Source: Amycolatopsis lexingtonensis (GTDB lineage: Bacteria > Actinomycetota > Actinomycetes > Mycobacteriales > Pseudonocardiaceae). From it: 64,000 bases of DNA. The translations under genes and the position numbers were made by a program. Position 1 is the stretch's first letter, and every line of letters starts with the position of its first letter. Shown here in pieces: positions 22,673 through 31,338 of this stretch. The DNA lies in assembly GCF_014873755.1 (NCBI RefSeq), contig NZ_JADBEG010000001.1, positions 2,048,501 to 2,112,500 of the forward strand. The letters run 5' to 3'. A model generated the notes under the pieces. It did no database searches. It saw only the letters and a list, made by a program, of their open reading frames with translations, and was not told the origin of the DNA.

Positions 22673-23422
22673 ATGCTGGTCGGGGAACGCCGTGAACTGC
22701 TGCTCGCCCGGCTGGCGGCCGAGGGCAAGGTGCTGGCGAAGGACGTCGCGGCCGAGCTCGGCGTCTCCGAAGACAGCATCCGCCGGGATCTGCGCGACCT
22801 GGCCGCGGCCGGGCTGTGCCAGCGCGTCTACGGCGGCGCGCTGCCCGTCTCCCCCGCCGTCGCCGACTACGGCAGCCGGGCGGCCATCGCCGTCGACAGG
22901 AAAGACAGGGTCGCCGCGGTCGCCGCCGGGCTGGTCCGGCCCGGGGCGACCGTCATCCTCGACGGCGGCACCACGACACTGGCCGTCGCGAACGCGCTGC
23001 CCCGTGACCTCGAAGCCACCGTCGTCACCCACAGCCCCACCGTCGCTGTCGCGCTGCTCGACCACCCGGGCGTGGAGGTCTTCCTGCTCGGCGGCCGGCT
23101 GTTCCGGCACTCCGCCGTCACCTGCGGCGCCGCCGCGGCCGAGGCCGCCCAGGCGATCAGCGCCGACGTCTTCCTCCTCGGCGTCACCGGCGTGCACCCC
23201 GAGGCCGGGCTCACCACCGGGGACGCCGACGAGGCCGCCATGAAACGCACACTGGCCCGGCGCGCCGCCGACACCTACGTCCTGGCCAGCGCCGAAAAGC
23301 TCGGCACCGCGTCGCGGTTCACCGTCCTGCCCTTCGCCGACGTCGCCGGCGTGATCACCGACTCCGACGACCAGAACGTGCAGGAACTTGCAGACCTGGG
23401 CGTGCCGATCCTGCGGGCGTGA
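22673..23422 (+). CDS. DeoR/GlpR-family sugar-metabolism regulator
   Basis: 249 residues: N-terminal DeoR HTH (ERRELLLARLAAEGKVLAKDVAAELGVSEDSIRRDLRDLAAAG) and the DeoR sensor domain (VILDGGTTTLAVANALP, VFLLGGRLFRHSAVTCG, VFLLGVTGVHPEAGLTTGDADEAAMKRTLARRA) that binds phosphorylated sugars. AAGGAGG lies eight bases before the ATG. It stands alone, divergent from the NUDIX hydrolase; no sugar operon lies beside it. Its 3' end overlaps the convergent PIG-L gene by 68 bp. Confidence 0.92.
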   Translation: MLVGERRELLLARLAAEGKVLAKDVAAELGVSEDSIRRDLRDLAAAGLCQRVYGGALPVSPAVADYGSRAAIAVDRKDRVAAVAAGLVRPGATVILDGGTTTLAVANALPRDLEATVVTHSPTVAVALLDHPGVEVFLLGGRLFRHSAVTCGAAAAEAAQAISADVFLLGVTGVHPEAGLTTGDADEAAMKRTLARRAADTYVLASAEKLGTASRFTVLPFADVAGVITDSDDQNVQELADLGVPILRA

Positions 23423-24149
23423 CCTCGGTGAACCACTCCCGGCCGGCCACCACCGCGAACAGTGGCGCCGGCAGCCACACGAGCAGTCTCAGCACGGCCG
23501 AGAGCCGCCCGGTGCCGCGGACGTCGGACACGTGTGCGGCGAGCGCGGCCTGCTTCCGCCCGGCGTAGCGCCGGACGTCGAAGCGGTGGGTGACGGCCGA
23601 GGCGGGGCTGTAGGCGTGCTCGAGGGCCTCGGGGTCGTAGTCGAACGGGATCCGCAGCGCCCGGACCACCCGGACGAACCGCAGCGCGAAGTCGCGCGGC
23701 AGCGTGGCCTCGAGCAGCCGCGTCCCGGTCAGCCGGGCGGCCCGGCGCGCGACTTCGTGCACCTTCACGTGGTCGCGGTGGCCGTAGCCCCCGTTGGCGT
23801 CGTAGCCGAGCAGCAGGTCGGCCCGCTCCTCGTGCAGCACGGCCGCGAGCCGGTGCGCGGCCTCCTCGGTGTCCGCGCGGGCGAAGCGCTGTCGGCCGGG
23901 CGGATCCGCGTACAGGACCGGCCCGTGCCCGCTGTCGGCGTACCCGAGGTGCACGACGCGCCGCACGCCGAGGATGGCCGCCGCGGCCTCCAGCTCGCCC
24001 CAGCGGGGCGTCGGGTGCTCGGCGGCCATGCCGTCGGTGGCCACGATGACCACCACCCGGTGCCCGTCGGCCGCGGCGCGCGCCAGGGTGCCGCCGCTGA
24101 GCAGCACGGGGTCGTCCGCGTGCGCGTGGAAGGCCACGATGGTCGTCAT
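23355..24149 (-). CDS. PIG-L/LmbE-family N-acetylglucosamine deacetylase-like protein
   Basis: 264 residues. The motif AHADDPVLLSGG at residues ~9-20 corresponds to the metal site AHPDDE of the family: His and both Asp are kept, the Glu is replaced by Pro. GYGHRDHVKVH supplies the third metal His. Members deacetylate GlcNAc-inositol, bacillithiol precursors or lipid II sugars; this branch is not assigned. ATG 24149 is chosen because the protein starts with MTTIVAFHAHADD. It follows ppm1 by 47 bp on the same strand. The tail to tail overlap with the DeoR gene is unusually long. Confidence 0.85.
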   Translation of the reverse strand: MTTIVAFHAHADDPVLLSGGTLARAAADGHRVVVIVATDGMAAEHPTPRWGELEAAAAILGVRRVVHLGYADSGHGPVLYADPPGRQRFARADTEEAAHRLAAVLHEERADLLLGYDANGGYGHRDHVKVHEVARRAARLTGTRLLEATLPRDFALRFVRVVRALRIPFDYDPEALEHAYSPASAVTHRFDVRRYAGRKQAALAAHVSDVRGTGRLSAVLRLLVWLPAPLFAVVAGREWFTEVTPAGSARPGLQVPARSGRRSR

Positions 24150-24196
24150 CCGCCCCATGATGGCCGAGAACGGGCGGCGCCGGGGCCAGTCCGTCC

Positions 24197-24964
24197 TCAG
24201 CCGCGCTTGACCAGCCGCCGCACCTGGTGCCAGCGCCGCTCCGCGCCCCACTTCGCCACCCGCAGGAACGCCTCGCGGATGATCGAGCCGTCCATCTTCG
24301 ACTCGCCGATCTCGCGCTCGGTGAAAGTGATCGGCACCTCGACGATCTCGAACCCGGCGTCGGCCGTGCGGATCGTCAGGTCGATCTGGAAGCAGTAGCC
24401 GTGCGAGTTGACCTCGTCCAAGGCCAGCTTCTCCAGCACCGGGCGCCGGTAGGCGCGGAAGCCGGCCGTGATGTCGCGGGTGCGCATGCCCAGCGCGACC
24501 TGCGAGTAGATGTTGGCGCCGCGCGAGAGGACCTGGCGCTTGAGCGGCCAGTTCACGACGCTGCCGCCCGGCACGTACCGGGAGCCGATCGCCAGGTCGG
24601 CGTCGCCGACGGCGTCCAGCAGGCGCGGCAGGTCCTCCGGCGCGTGCGAGCCGTCGGCGTCCATCTCGACGATCGTGTTGTACTCGCGCGCCAGGCCCCA
24701 GCGGAACCCGGCGATGTAGGCGGCGCCGAGGCCGGCCTTTTCCGTGCGGTGCATGACGTGGACGTGGTCGTTCGCGGCCGCGCGCTCGTCGGCCAGCTCG
24801 CCGGTGCCGTCCGGGCTGCCGTCGTCCACCACGAGCACGTGCACGTCCGGGAGTACCTTGTGCAAGCGATCCAGGATCGGGCCGAGGTTTTCCCGTTCGT
24901 TGTACGTCGGGATCACCACCAGCACCGGATCGATTTCCCGGGCCCCCCGCGGCGCCTGCGACAT
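24197..24964 (-). CDS. ppm1: Polyprenol monophosphomannose synthase
   Basis: 255 residues, GT2 family. [19 protein letters not shown] opens the nucleotide-binding domain, [10 protein letters not shown] and [18 protein letters not shown] contain the metal-binding Asp residues, and [17 protein letters not shown] and [11 protein letters not shown] complete the Dpm1/Ppm1 pattern. It transfers mannose from GDP-mannose to polyprenyl phosphate for glycolipid and protein O-mannosylation. There are no transmembrane segments, as for the soluble domain 2 of mycobacterial Ppm1. It lies 26 bp after lnt, the gene whose product is fused to it in some mycobacteria. Confidence 0.93.
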   Translation of the reverse strand: MSQAPRGAREIDPVLVVIPTYNERENLGPILDRLHKVLPDVHVLVVDDGSPDGTGELADERAAANDHVHVMHRTEKAGLGAAYIAGFRWGLAREYNTIVEMDADGSHAPEDLPRLLDAVGDADLAIGSRYVPGGSVVNWPLKRQVLSRGANIYSQVALGMRTRDITAGFRAYRRPVLEKLALDEVNSHGYCFQIDLTIRTADAGFEIVEVPITFTEREIGESKMDGSIIREAFLRVAKWGAERRWHQVRRLVKRG

Positions 24965-24990
24965 CCGTGCTCCTCCGATATCCGCGGCGG

Positions 24991-26604
24991 TCAGTCCGCC
25001 GCTTCCCCTGCTGCCGTGCCGGCGCTCGCGCGCCGGGTGCGAAAACGGAGTACGAGCCCGCCGGCCACCCCGGCGATCGCCAGTGCCAGCAGCCCGTACT
25101 CCGTCCACGCACCGAGTCGATCCGACAGCGTAGTCTGCGTCCGGAGCGGGATGCGCCCGACCAGGGAATCCGCGGTGAAAAGGCCCGTTGAGCTGGTCAC
25201 GGTCCCGTCGGGGGCAACGATCGCGCTCACGCCTGAGACGGCGGACACCACGATGGCCCGGCCGTGTTCGACCGCCCGCAGCCGGGACATCGCCAGCTGC
25301 TGCACGCTCATCTCGCTCTCGCCGTACCAGGCGTTGTTGGTCGGCACCACGAGCACTTCGGCCCCGTCGCGGACGGCGTCGCGGGCCGGGTAGTCGAACG
25401 CGGCTTCGTAGCAGACGAACACGCCGACCTTGGTGCCGGCGACGGCCAGCGTCTGGTTCGTGCCGTCGCCGGGGAGCATGTCGACGGTCTCGGAGTCGAG
25501 GAACGGCGTGACGAGCTCGGCGACCTTGCGCGCCGGGACGTACTCGCCGAAGGGCACCAGCTGCTGCTTCGCGTAGCGCTGCCCGGGCCCGGTGTGCGGG
25601 TCCCAGGCGATGACGGAGTTCTGGATGTGGCCGTCGGGCAGCTCGTAGAGCGCGCCGATCAGCGCGGGGACGCCGAAGTTCGCGACGAGCTGGTCGACCT
25701 GGGGATCGGGGCCGGTGACGGTGGTGGCGCTCTCCGGCCAGAGCACCAGGTCCGGCTTGGGGACTTTCCCGGTGCGGACGGCGTCCAGCAGCCGCTGGCT
25801 CTCGGCGATGGTGTTGCGGCGCAGCAGTTCGCGCTCGCCCTGCAGGGCGAGACCGATGTCGGGAGCGTTGCCCTGGACGGTCGCGATGGTGCGTTCGCCG
25901 TCCTGGGCGCCGGTGCCGATCGCGGGCCACAGCGCGAGCCCGGCGACGACCGGGAGCACCGTGCCGAGCGCGGCGAGGACGGCGGGCCGGGTGAGCTTGC
26001 GGTGGTCCCACAGGCGGGCGGCGAGGGCGGCCAGCGCGAAGCCGGTGCCGACGACGGCGAGGCCGACCAGCGGGGCGCCGCCGATCGAGGCGAGCGGCAG
26101 GAAGGCGCCTTCGGGCTGGCTGAACGCGACCCGGCCCCACGGGAAGCCGCCGAAGGGGAACCAGGCGCGCGGGGTCTCCAGCGCGATGAACACCAGCGCA
26201 CCCCACAGCGGCGCGAGCGGCAGGCGCGCCACGAGGGTGATGAGGCCGCCAGCGAGGCCGTAGTAGAGCGCCAGCGCGAATGACAAGCCCAGCCAGGGCC
26301 ACGGGCCGAAGTCCGGGCCGAGGAAGTCCAGCAGCCACGTCAGCAGCGGCAGGAAGAACACGAACCCGAACGCGAAGCCGTAGCCGAAGGCGCCGCGGAA
26401 GCTTCGGCCGCGCAGCACGAGGGCGAAGCCGGCGAACGCGAGCGGGGCGAGCCACCACAGCGGGCGCGGGGCGAAGCTCAGGTAGTAGGCGAAGCCGGAC
26501 ACCAGCGCCGCGGCCAGCCGCAAGAGCCACGCGCGGGGAAACCGCCGGGTCCGCGAGGGTTGGTGCGGGGTGCCCGGTTCGGGGTCCGCCACGGTGACTG
26601 CCAC
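24991..26604 (-). CDS. lnt: Apolipoprotein N-acyltransferase
   Basis: 537 residues: six or so N-terminal transmembrane helices (residues ~25-215) followed by a periplasm-facing nitrilase domain. The catalytic Glu-Lys-Cys triad is visible in [21 protein letters not shown] and [11 protein letters not shown]. It N-acylates the diacylglyceryl-cysteine of lipoproteins. GTG 26604 is taken as start, with TAGAGT eight bases upstream overlapping the stop of the previous gene. Directly followed by ppm1, which suggests cooperation in lipoprotein acylation and mannosylation as in mycobacteria. Confidence 0.93.
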   Translation of the reverse strand: MAVTVADPEPGTPHQPSRTRRFPRAWLLRLAAALVSGFAYYLSFAPRPLWWLAPLAFAGFALVLRGRSFRGAFGYGFAFGFVFFLPLLTWLLDFLGPDFGPWPWLGLSFALALYYGLAGGLITLVARLPLAPLWGALVFIALETPRAWFPFGGFPWGRVAFSQPEGAFLPLASIGGAPLVGLAVVGTGFALAALAARLWDHRKLTRPAVLAALGTVLPVVAGLALWPAIGTGAQDGERTIATVQGNAPDIGLALQGERELLRRNTIAESQRLLDAVRTGKVPKPDLVLWPESATTVTGPDPQVDQLVANFGVPALIGALYELPDGHIQNSVIAWDPHTGPGQRYAKQQLVPFGEYVPARKVAELVTPFLDSETVDMLPGDGTNQTLAVAGTKVGVFVCYEAAFDYPARDAVRDGAEVLVVPTNNAWYGESEMSVQQLAMSRLRAVEHGRAIVVSAVSGVSAIVAPDGTVTSSTGLFTADSLVGRIPLRTQTTLSDRLGAWTEYGLLALAIAGVAGGLVLRFRTRRASAGTAAGEAAD

Positions 26605-26615
26605 GGCTGAGAACT

Positions 26616-28211
26616 CTAGGTGATGGCGTCGTGGAGGACCGCACCCGCGCGGACCGTCCGCAGGCAGGACGGCAGCGCGGCGTCCGGTTCGAGCCGCGGC
26701 AGCGGCGGCACGCCGGCGCGCGGGTCGGTGGACCAGCGCTGCACGCGGCTGTCCGGGGTGGCCACGACGAGGTCGGTGGCGTCCCAGATCGCGTAGTGCG
26801 CCGGCGCGCCCGGGACGAGGCTGCCGGTGACGCCGTCGTTGACGCCCGCCGCGCGGTGCCCGGCCCGGGTGTGGGCGGTGAACGCCGCCCGCGGCGACAG
26901 GCCCGCGCCCGGCGTCCGGTGGTAGGCGCCCGCGCGGACGCTCCCCCACGGGTCGAGCGGCGTCACCGGTGCGTCGGAGCCGAAGGCCAGCAGGACGCCC
27001 TCGGCGGCGAGGGCCGAGAAGGGGTTGAGCCCGGCGGCGCGGTCGGCGCCGAGGCGCTCGGCGTACATGCCGTCCGCGCCGCCCCAGAGCGCGTCGAACA
27101 GCGGCTGCACGGAGGCGACGGCGCCCCAGCCGGCCAGCAGCTTCGCCTGCTCGGCGGTGACCATTTCGACGTGCTCGAGGCGGTGGTGGCGGGCGGCGAG
27201 CGCGCGCTGCCCGACCTCCTTTTCAGCGAGCCGGAAGCCTTCGACGACTTCGGCCACGGCGGCGTCGCCGATGACGTGGAAGCCCGCCTGCAGCCCGGCT
27301 TCGGTGCAGGCGGCGAGGTGTTCGCCGATGCGGTGGGCGTCGAGGTACAGCGTGCCCGAGCCGGCGTGGTCGGCGTAGGGGACGCTCAGCGCGGCGGTGT
27401 GGGAGCCGAGGGCGCCGTCGACGAACAGGTCGCCGGCGAGGCCGCGGGCGCCCAGCTGCCGGGCGGTGTCCACCGCGCCGAGCTCACCCCAGTAGCCGAC
27501 GACCTCGGGGGTGCCCGGGCCGGCGAGGGCGAGGAGGGCGGCGAGGTCGTCGCGGCCGGAGATGTCGGGGCCGGCGCACTCGTGGACACTCACGATGCCT
27601 TGCTTCGCGGCCTCGGCGAGGAAGGCCCGCTGGGCGCGTTCGCGCTGCTCGGGGCGGATGGCGGCGCGCACGGCCGCGCGGACGGCGTGGTGGGCGGCGC
27701 GGGTCAGCGGCCCGTCGGGCGACCAGCCGTCGGCGGTGCGGGCGGCCGGGGCGAGCTCGACGAGCGCGGTGGACACCAGCGCGGAGTGGACGTCGACGCG
27801 GCTGAGGTAGACGGGCGCGCCGCCGGCGGCGTCGTCGAGTTCGGCGCGGCTGGGCAGGCGCGGGTCGGTCCAGGCGGACTCGTCCCAGCCGTGGGCGAGC
27901 AGGACCTGGCCGGGCGTGACGGCGGCGCGGACCCGGCCCAGCAGGTCGGCGCGGTCGCGGGCGCCGGTGAGGTCGAGGCCGGTCAGGTGCAGGCCGGTGG
28001 CGGTGGCGTGGACGTGCGCGTCGACGAACGCGGGGGCGACGAAGGCGCCTTGGAGGTCGACGATCTCGGCGTCCGGGTGAAGGGCTCGGGCGGGGGCGTC
28101 CTGGCCGACCCAGACCACGGTGCCGCCGGTGACCGCCATGGCGGTGGCGTCCGGGCCGGCGGGGGTGTAGACGCGCCCGCCGAGCAGGAGCGTCGTGTGT
28201 TCGTCCGTCAC
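26616..28211 (-). CDS. Amidohydrolase, YtcJ-like
   Basis: 531 residues of the metal-dependent amidohydrolase superfamily, YtcJ branch: [20 protein letters not shown] (metal His-x-His), [34 protein letters not shown] and [15 protein letters not shown] (metal Asp). N- and C-terminal strands form the composite beta sandwich ([13 protein letters not shown] ... [15 protein letters not shown]). Substrate unknown; the family includes exoenzymes on amides of aromatic compounds. GTG 28211 fits the family N terminus. It lies 11 bp before lnt, but the latter has its own promoter. Confidence 0.88.
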   Translation of the reverse strand: MTDEHTTLLLGGRVYTPAGPDATAMAVTGGTVVWVGQDAPARALHPDAEIVDLQGAFVAPAFVDAHVHATATGLHLTGLDLTGARDRADLLGRVRAAVTPGQVLLAHGWDESAWTDPRLPSRAELDDAAGGAPVYLSRVDVHSALVSTALVELAPAARTADGWSPDGPLTRAAHHAVRAAVRAAIRPEQRERAQRAFLAEAAKQGIVSVHECAGPDISGRDDLAALLALAGPGTPEVVGYWGELGAVDTARQLGARGLAGDLFVDGALGSHTAALSVPYADHAGSGTLYLDAHRIGEHLAACTEAGLQAGFHVIGDAAVAEVVEGFRLAEKEVGQRALAARHHRLEHVEMVTAEQAKLLAGWGAVASVQPLFDALWGGADGMYAERLGADRAAGLNPFSALAAEGVLLAFGSDAPVTPLDPWGSVRAGAYHRTPGAGLSPRAAFTAHTRAGHRAAGVNDGVTGSLVPGAPAHYAIWDATDLVVATPDSRVQRWSTDPRAGVPPLPRLEPDAALPSCLRTVRAGAVLHDAIT

Positions 28212-28343
28212 GCCCTTGAGTCTGCTCCCCCGTCCGAGGGCTTCCGCCACCTGGGGGAAGGCACGCCAGCAGGCAGGAAGATTTACTCCGTGAGAACGTT
28301 ATGACAGGATATTTTAACGCGTTCCCGACGACTAGGAGTACAA
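28212..28343. promoter_or_regulatory. Divergent region of amidohydrolase and kamA-like genes
   Basis: A 132-bp gap that becomes AT-rich at 28275-28325 (TTATGAC, GATATTTTAA). It must hold the aminomutase promoter, although no -35/-10 pair at standard spacing stands out. AGGAG (28334-28338) serves the GTG at 28344. Confidence 0.4.
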
Positions 28344-29735
28344 GTGACTGCGATCCAGGAACCTGTGACGCCTGCCGCCGCCTTCGACCAGCCCTACGAG
28401 TACGCCCGCGCCGAGCTGGTGGAACCCGACTGGCGCCGCTTCCCCGGCTGGCACGACGTGACCGAGGCCGAGTGGCGTGACGCGCAGTGGCAGCGGGTGC
28501 ACTGCGTCCGCAACGCCAAGCAGCTGCGCGCGCTGATGGGCGACCTGCTGGAGGAACGCTTCTACGAGGACCTGCTCGCCGACCAGCGCGAAATGGCGAC
28601 CATGTCGATGCTGCTGCCGCCCCAGATGCTCAACACGATGGCGCCCACGGCGGGCACCGACCCGGCGAAGGTGACCGAGGCGTTCTACGCCGACCCGATC
28701 CGCCGCTACATGCTCCCGGTCAAGAGCGACCGCGACGCCACGTGGCCGAGCCACCCCCACTCCGAGCGGGACTCGCTGCACGAGGCGGAGATGTGGGTCG
28801 TGGAGGGCCTGACCCATCGCTACCCGACCAAGGTGCTGGCCGAGATGATCTCGACCTGCCCCCAGTACTGCGGCCACTGCACCCGGATGGACCTGGTCGG
28901 CAACTCCACGGAGACGGTCGAGAAGCACAAGCTGACCCTCAAGCCGGTCGACCGCCAGGACGCGATGATCGCGTACCTGAAGAAGACCCCAGGCGTCCGC
29001 GACGTGGTCGTCTCGGGCGGCGACGTGGCCAACGTCCCGTGGCCGCAGCTGGAGTCGTTCCTCATGCGGCTGATGGACATCGACACCGTCCGCGACATCC
29101 GCCTGGCGACCAAGGCCCTGGCCGCGTTGCCGCAGCACTGGATCCAGCCGAAGGTCGTCGAAGGCCTGGAGCGCGTCGCCGTGACCGCCCAGCGCCGCGG
29201 CGTCAACCTGGCGATCCACACCCACGTGAACCACGCCCAGTCGGTGACCCCCCTGGTGGCGGAGGCCGCGCAGACGGCGCTGAACGTGGGCGTCCGCGAC
29301 GTCCGCAACCAGGGCGTGCTGATGCGCGGCGTCAACGCGACCCCGGCGCAGCTGCTCGACCTGTGCTTCGCGCTGCAGGGCGAGGCGAACATCCTGCCGT
29401 ACTACTTCTACATGTGCGACATGATCCCGAACGCGGAGCACTGGCGGGTCTCGGTGCACGAGGCACAGGAGCTACAGCACTCGATCATGGGGTACCTGCC
29501 GGGGTATGCGACCCCGCGGATCGTGTGCGACGTGCCGTACGTCGGGAAGCGGTGGGTGCACCAGCTGGCCGAGTACGACCGTGAGCTGGGGATTTCGTAC
29601 TGGACGAAGAACTACCGGACCGGGATCGAGCTGGACGACCCGGAGGCGTTGCAGCGCCGGTACCCGTACTACGACCCGATCTCGACGCTTCCCGAGGCCG
29701 GCCAGACCTGGTGGGCGAACCAGCCCCGGGCTTGA
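28344..29735 (+). CDS. kamA: Lysine 2,3-aminomutase-family radical SAM enzyme
   Basis: 463 residues. The radical-SAM cluster motif CxxxCxxC is Cys172, Cys176 and Cys179 (ISTCPQYCGHCTRM). VVVSGGDVANVPWPQLESFL matches the KamA SAM-binding glycine motif and YYFYMCDMIPNAEHWRVSVHEA and IMGYLPGYATPRIVCDVP match the C-terminal KamA region that holds PLP. It would interconvert L-lysine and beta-lysine, or act on a related amino acid. No beta-lysine acetyltransferase (ablB), lysine degradation or NRPS gene is adjacent, so the purpose is open. Start GTG 28344 with AGGAG upstream. Confidence 0.88.
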   Translation: MTAIQEPVTPAAAFDQPYEYARAELVEPDWRRFPGWHDVTEAEWRDAQWQRVHCVRNAKQLRALMGDLLEERFYEDLLADQREMATMSMLLPPQMLNTMAPTAGTDPAKVTEAFYADPIRRYMLPVKSDRDATWPSHPHSERDSLHEAEMWVVEGLTHRYPTKVLAEMISTCPQYCGHCTRMDLVGNSTETVEKHKLTLKPVDRQDAMIAYLKKTPGVRDVVVSGGDVANVPWPQLESFLMRLMDIDTVRDIRLATKALAALPQHWIQPKVVEGLERVAVTAQRRGVNLAIHTHVNHAQSVTPLVAEAAQTALNVGVRDVRNQGVLMRGVNATPAQLLDLCFALQGEANILPYYFYMCDMIPNAEHWRVSVHEAQELQHSIMGYLPGYATPRIVCDVPYVGKRWVHQLAEYDRELGISYWTKNYRTGIELDDPEALQRRYPYYDPISTLPEAGQTWWANQPRA

Positions 29736-29783
29736 CCTGACCCCACCCCGGCGCCGCACCACGCCCGGGTCCGGCCCCGCAGG

Positions 29784-30650
29784 TCAGTACCGCGGGCCGT
29801 ACCCGGGCGTGTAGCGACCGGTCTCGAGGTTGACCGACTCGCCGTGGCCGAGGTCGACGTGCCCGGGCGGCCACGCGAGGTGCGACGCGGAGTCGTCCGG
29901 TGTGCGTGCCGGCTCGGGCGGCTTCAGGAGGAACGGCGCCAGGCCCCTGCCGCCGGTGGAGTCTCCGGGGCGAGCGTCCCGGCCGCGGTCGTACCACGCC
30001 TCACCGCCGGGGCGGCTGTGCGGGAGGGCCGGCTTCGCGCGGCCGGCTCCGGGGTTCCTCCCGGTCAGTTCCTCCACGGCCGCGTTGTACGCCATGTCGG
30101 CGGGCTTCACGACGTCTTCGTAGCCGCGGTCGATGACCTTGCCGGGCAGCCAGGGCGCGACCGCCGGTGGCACGTGGTACTTCCGCACCACGTGCTTCCG
30201 GAGCCATTCGTCACCCAGAGAGCCGTACAGGTAACGCTGGGCGTCGCGCAGCACGAGGCTTTCCGAGGAGCCGATCTTCGCGTCCGACTGCCGCAGCGCG
30301 GTCACCGTCCACAGCGCCTTTTCCACCAGGACGTCCCAGGGCGTGCGGGGGTACTCGCGGCCGGGTACCGCGCCCGCCTGCTTGAGCGCGTAGTTCACCA
30401 CGTAGGAGACGCGGAAGTTGTGCTGCCGGTCGGCGGGGTCGGCGGGCACGAGCCGCTCGGACTCCGAAGCCGGCTTCCGCTCCGCGGCCACCCAGGCGCG
30501 GATTTCCCTGCCCGCCCTGACCATGTCGTCCGGCAGGGGCACGGCGGAGGGCAGCGCGGAGTCGGCGACCTGGGCGGGCTTGGGGCGGTCGGCGCGCCGA
30601 TCCGGAGACGGCGGCGGCGCGACGGGAACCTTCGGGCGGTCGTGGGACAT
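29784..30650 (-). CDS. Unknown protein, last gene of the protease/HerA operon
   Basis: 288 residues with no family I recognise. The first ~30 residues are Pro/Arg-rich (VPVAPPPSPDRRADRPKP). A folded-looking, charged middle follows (residues ~45-200: EIRAWVAAERKP, HNFRVSYVVNYALKQAG, WDVLVEKALWTVTALRQ, YLYGSLGDEWLRKHVVRKYHVP). The tail is low-complexity and Gly/Pro-rich. No signal peptide or membrane segment. It starts 10 bp after the previous gene's stop, so it is certainly in the operon and probably a soluble partner or substrate of the system. Confidence 0.75.
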   Translation of the reverse strand: MSHDRPKVPVAPPPSPDRRADRPKPAQVADSALPSAVPLPDDMVRAGREIRAWVAAERKPASESERLVPADPADRQHNFRVSYVVNYALKQAGAVPGREYPRTPWDVLVEKALWTVTALRQSDAKIGSSESLVLRDAQRYLYGSLGDEWLRKHVVRKYHVPPAVAPWLPGKVIDRGYEDVVKPADMAYNAAVEELTGRNPGAGRAKPALPHSRPGGEAWYDRGRDARPGDSTGGRGLAPFLLKPPEPARTPDDSASHLAWPPGHVDLGHGESVNLETGRYTPGYGPRY

Positions 30651-30660
30651 CGTCGTTCCT

Positions 30661-31338
30661 TCAGTAGCGGTGGATCTCGGGCGGATGGGGCCGAGGCGGC
30701 TGTCCCGGCGTACGAGGTCCGGGCGGGACCGGCAGCGATGGCAGGATCGGGCGTGGGCCCGGCGGGGTGAGCCGCGGGCCGTTCGGGCTGTAGAGCCCGC
30801 CGTCGCGGCCCACGACGGAGACCCGGACGAGCACGCCCTCCTTGCGGCCGATGTCGGTGAGCGTCCGCTGCAGCGCCGCCGCCTCGCTGCCCTTGCCGAC
30901 GGCGACGTTCCTCAGCCGGACGTCGATGAGCACCCCACCGGCCCGCCCCTTCTGCAGCTCGGCCTGCTGCTTGACGTCTTTGGTGAAGTCGGCGCGCACG
31001 CGGTCGGTCTGCACCGGTCCGTCCGGTTTCCCGCGCCACTGTTTGACGTCCCTCGTCTCGCGGACGACGCGCAGCTCGCTCCTCCACTGCCGGTGATCGG
31101 TCGACAGCTGGCCCTTGACTTCCGGCCGTACACCGGCGTCGGCCCGGACATCCGGGTTCCGCCCGCCGTCGACCGGGGCTGGCTGGTGCGGGCGGACGTC
31201 CGGTGTGCGCTCCGGGCGCCGCGTCATCGTGTTCTCGTTGCGGGCGTTCCAGTCGGCGTGCTTCGCTGCGTCGGGCTGCGGCGGTTTGGGTTGCGGTGGC
31301 GGTGGCACGTCCGGCCGCCGGACTTGGTCAAAGGCCAT
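30661..31338 (-). CDS. Unknown proline-rich protein of the protease/HerA operon
   Basis: 225 residues: disordered Pro-rich N terminus (residues 1-60) and C terminus (185-225), with a compact middle of alternating helix and strand (RQWRSELRVVRETRDVKQW..., FTKDVKQQAELQKGRAGGVLIDVRL, LQRTLTDIGRKEGVLVRVSVVG). The helix-strand-helix-strand order and the KDV...L..GR..G...DV spacing remind me of restriction-endonuclease-fold toxin domains, but active-site residues cannot be assigned, so this is only a guess. It overlaps the HerA-type gene by 11 bp. Confidence 0.72.
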   Translation of the reverse strand: MAFDQVRRPDVPPPPQPKPPQPDAAKHADWNARNENTMTRRPERTPDVRPHQPAPVDGGRNPDVRADAGVRPEVKGQLSTDHRQWRSELRVVRETRDVKQWRGKPDGPVQTDRVRADFTKDVKQQAELQKGRAGGVLIDVRLRNVAVGKGSEAAALQRTLTDIGRKEGVLVRVSVVGRDGGLYSPNGPRLTPPGPRPILPSLPVPPGPRTPGQPPRPHPPEIHRY

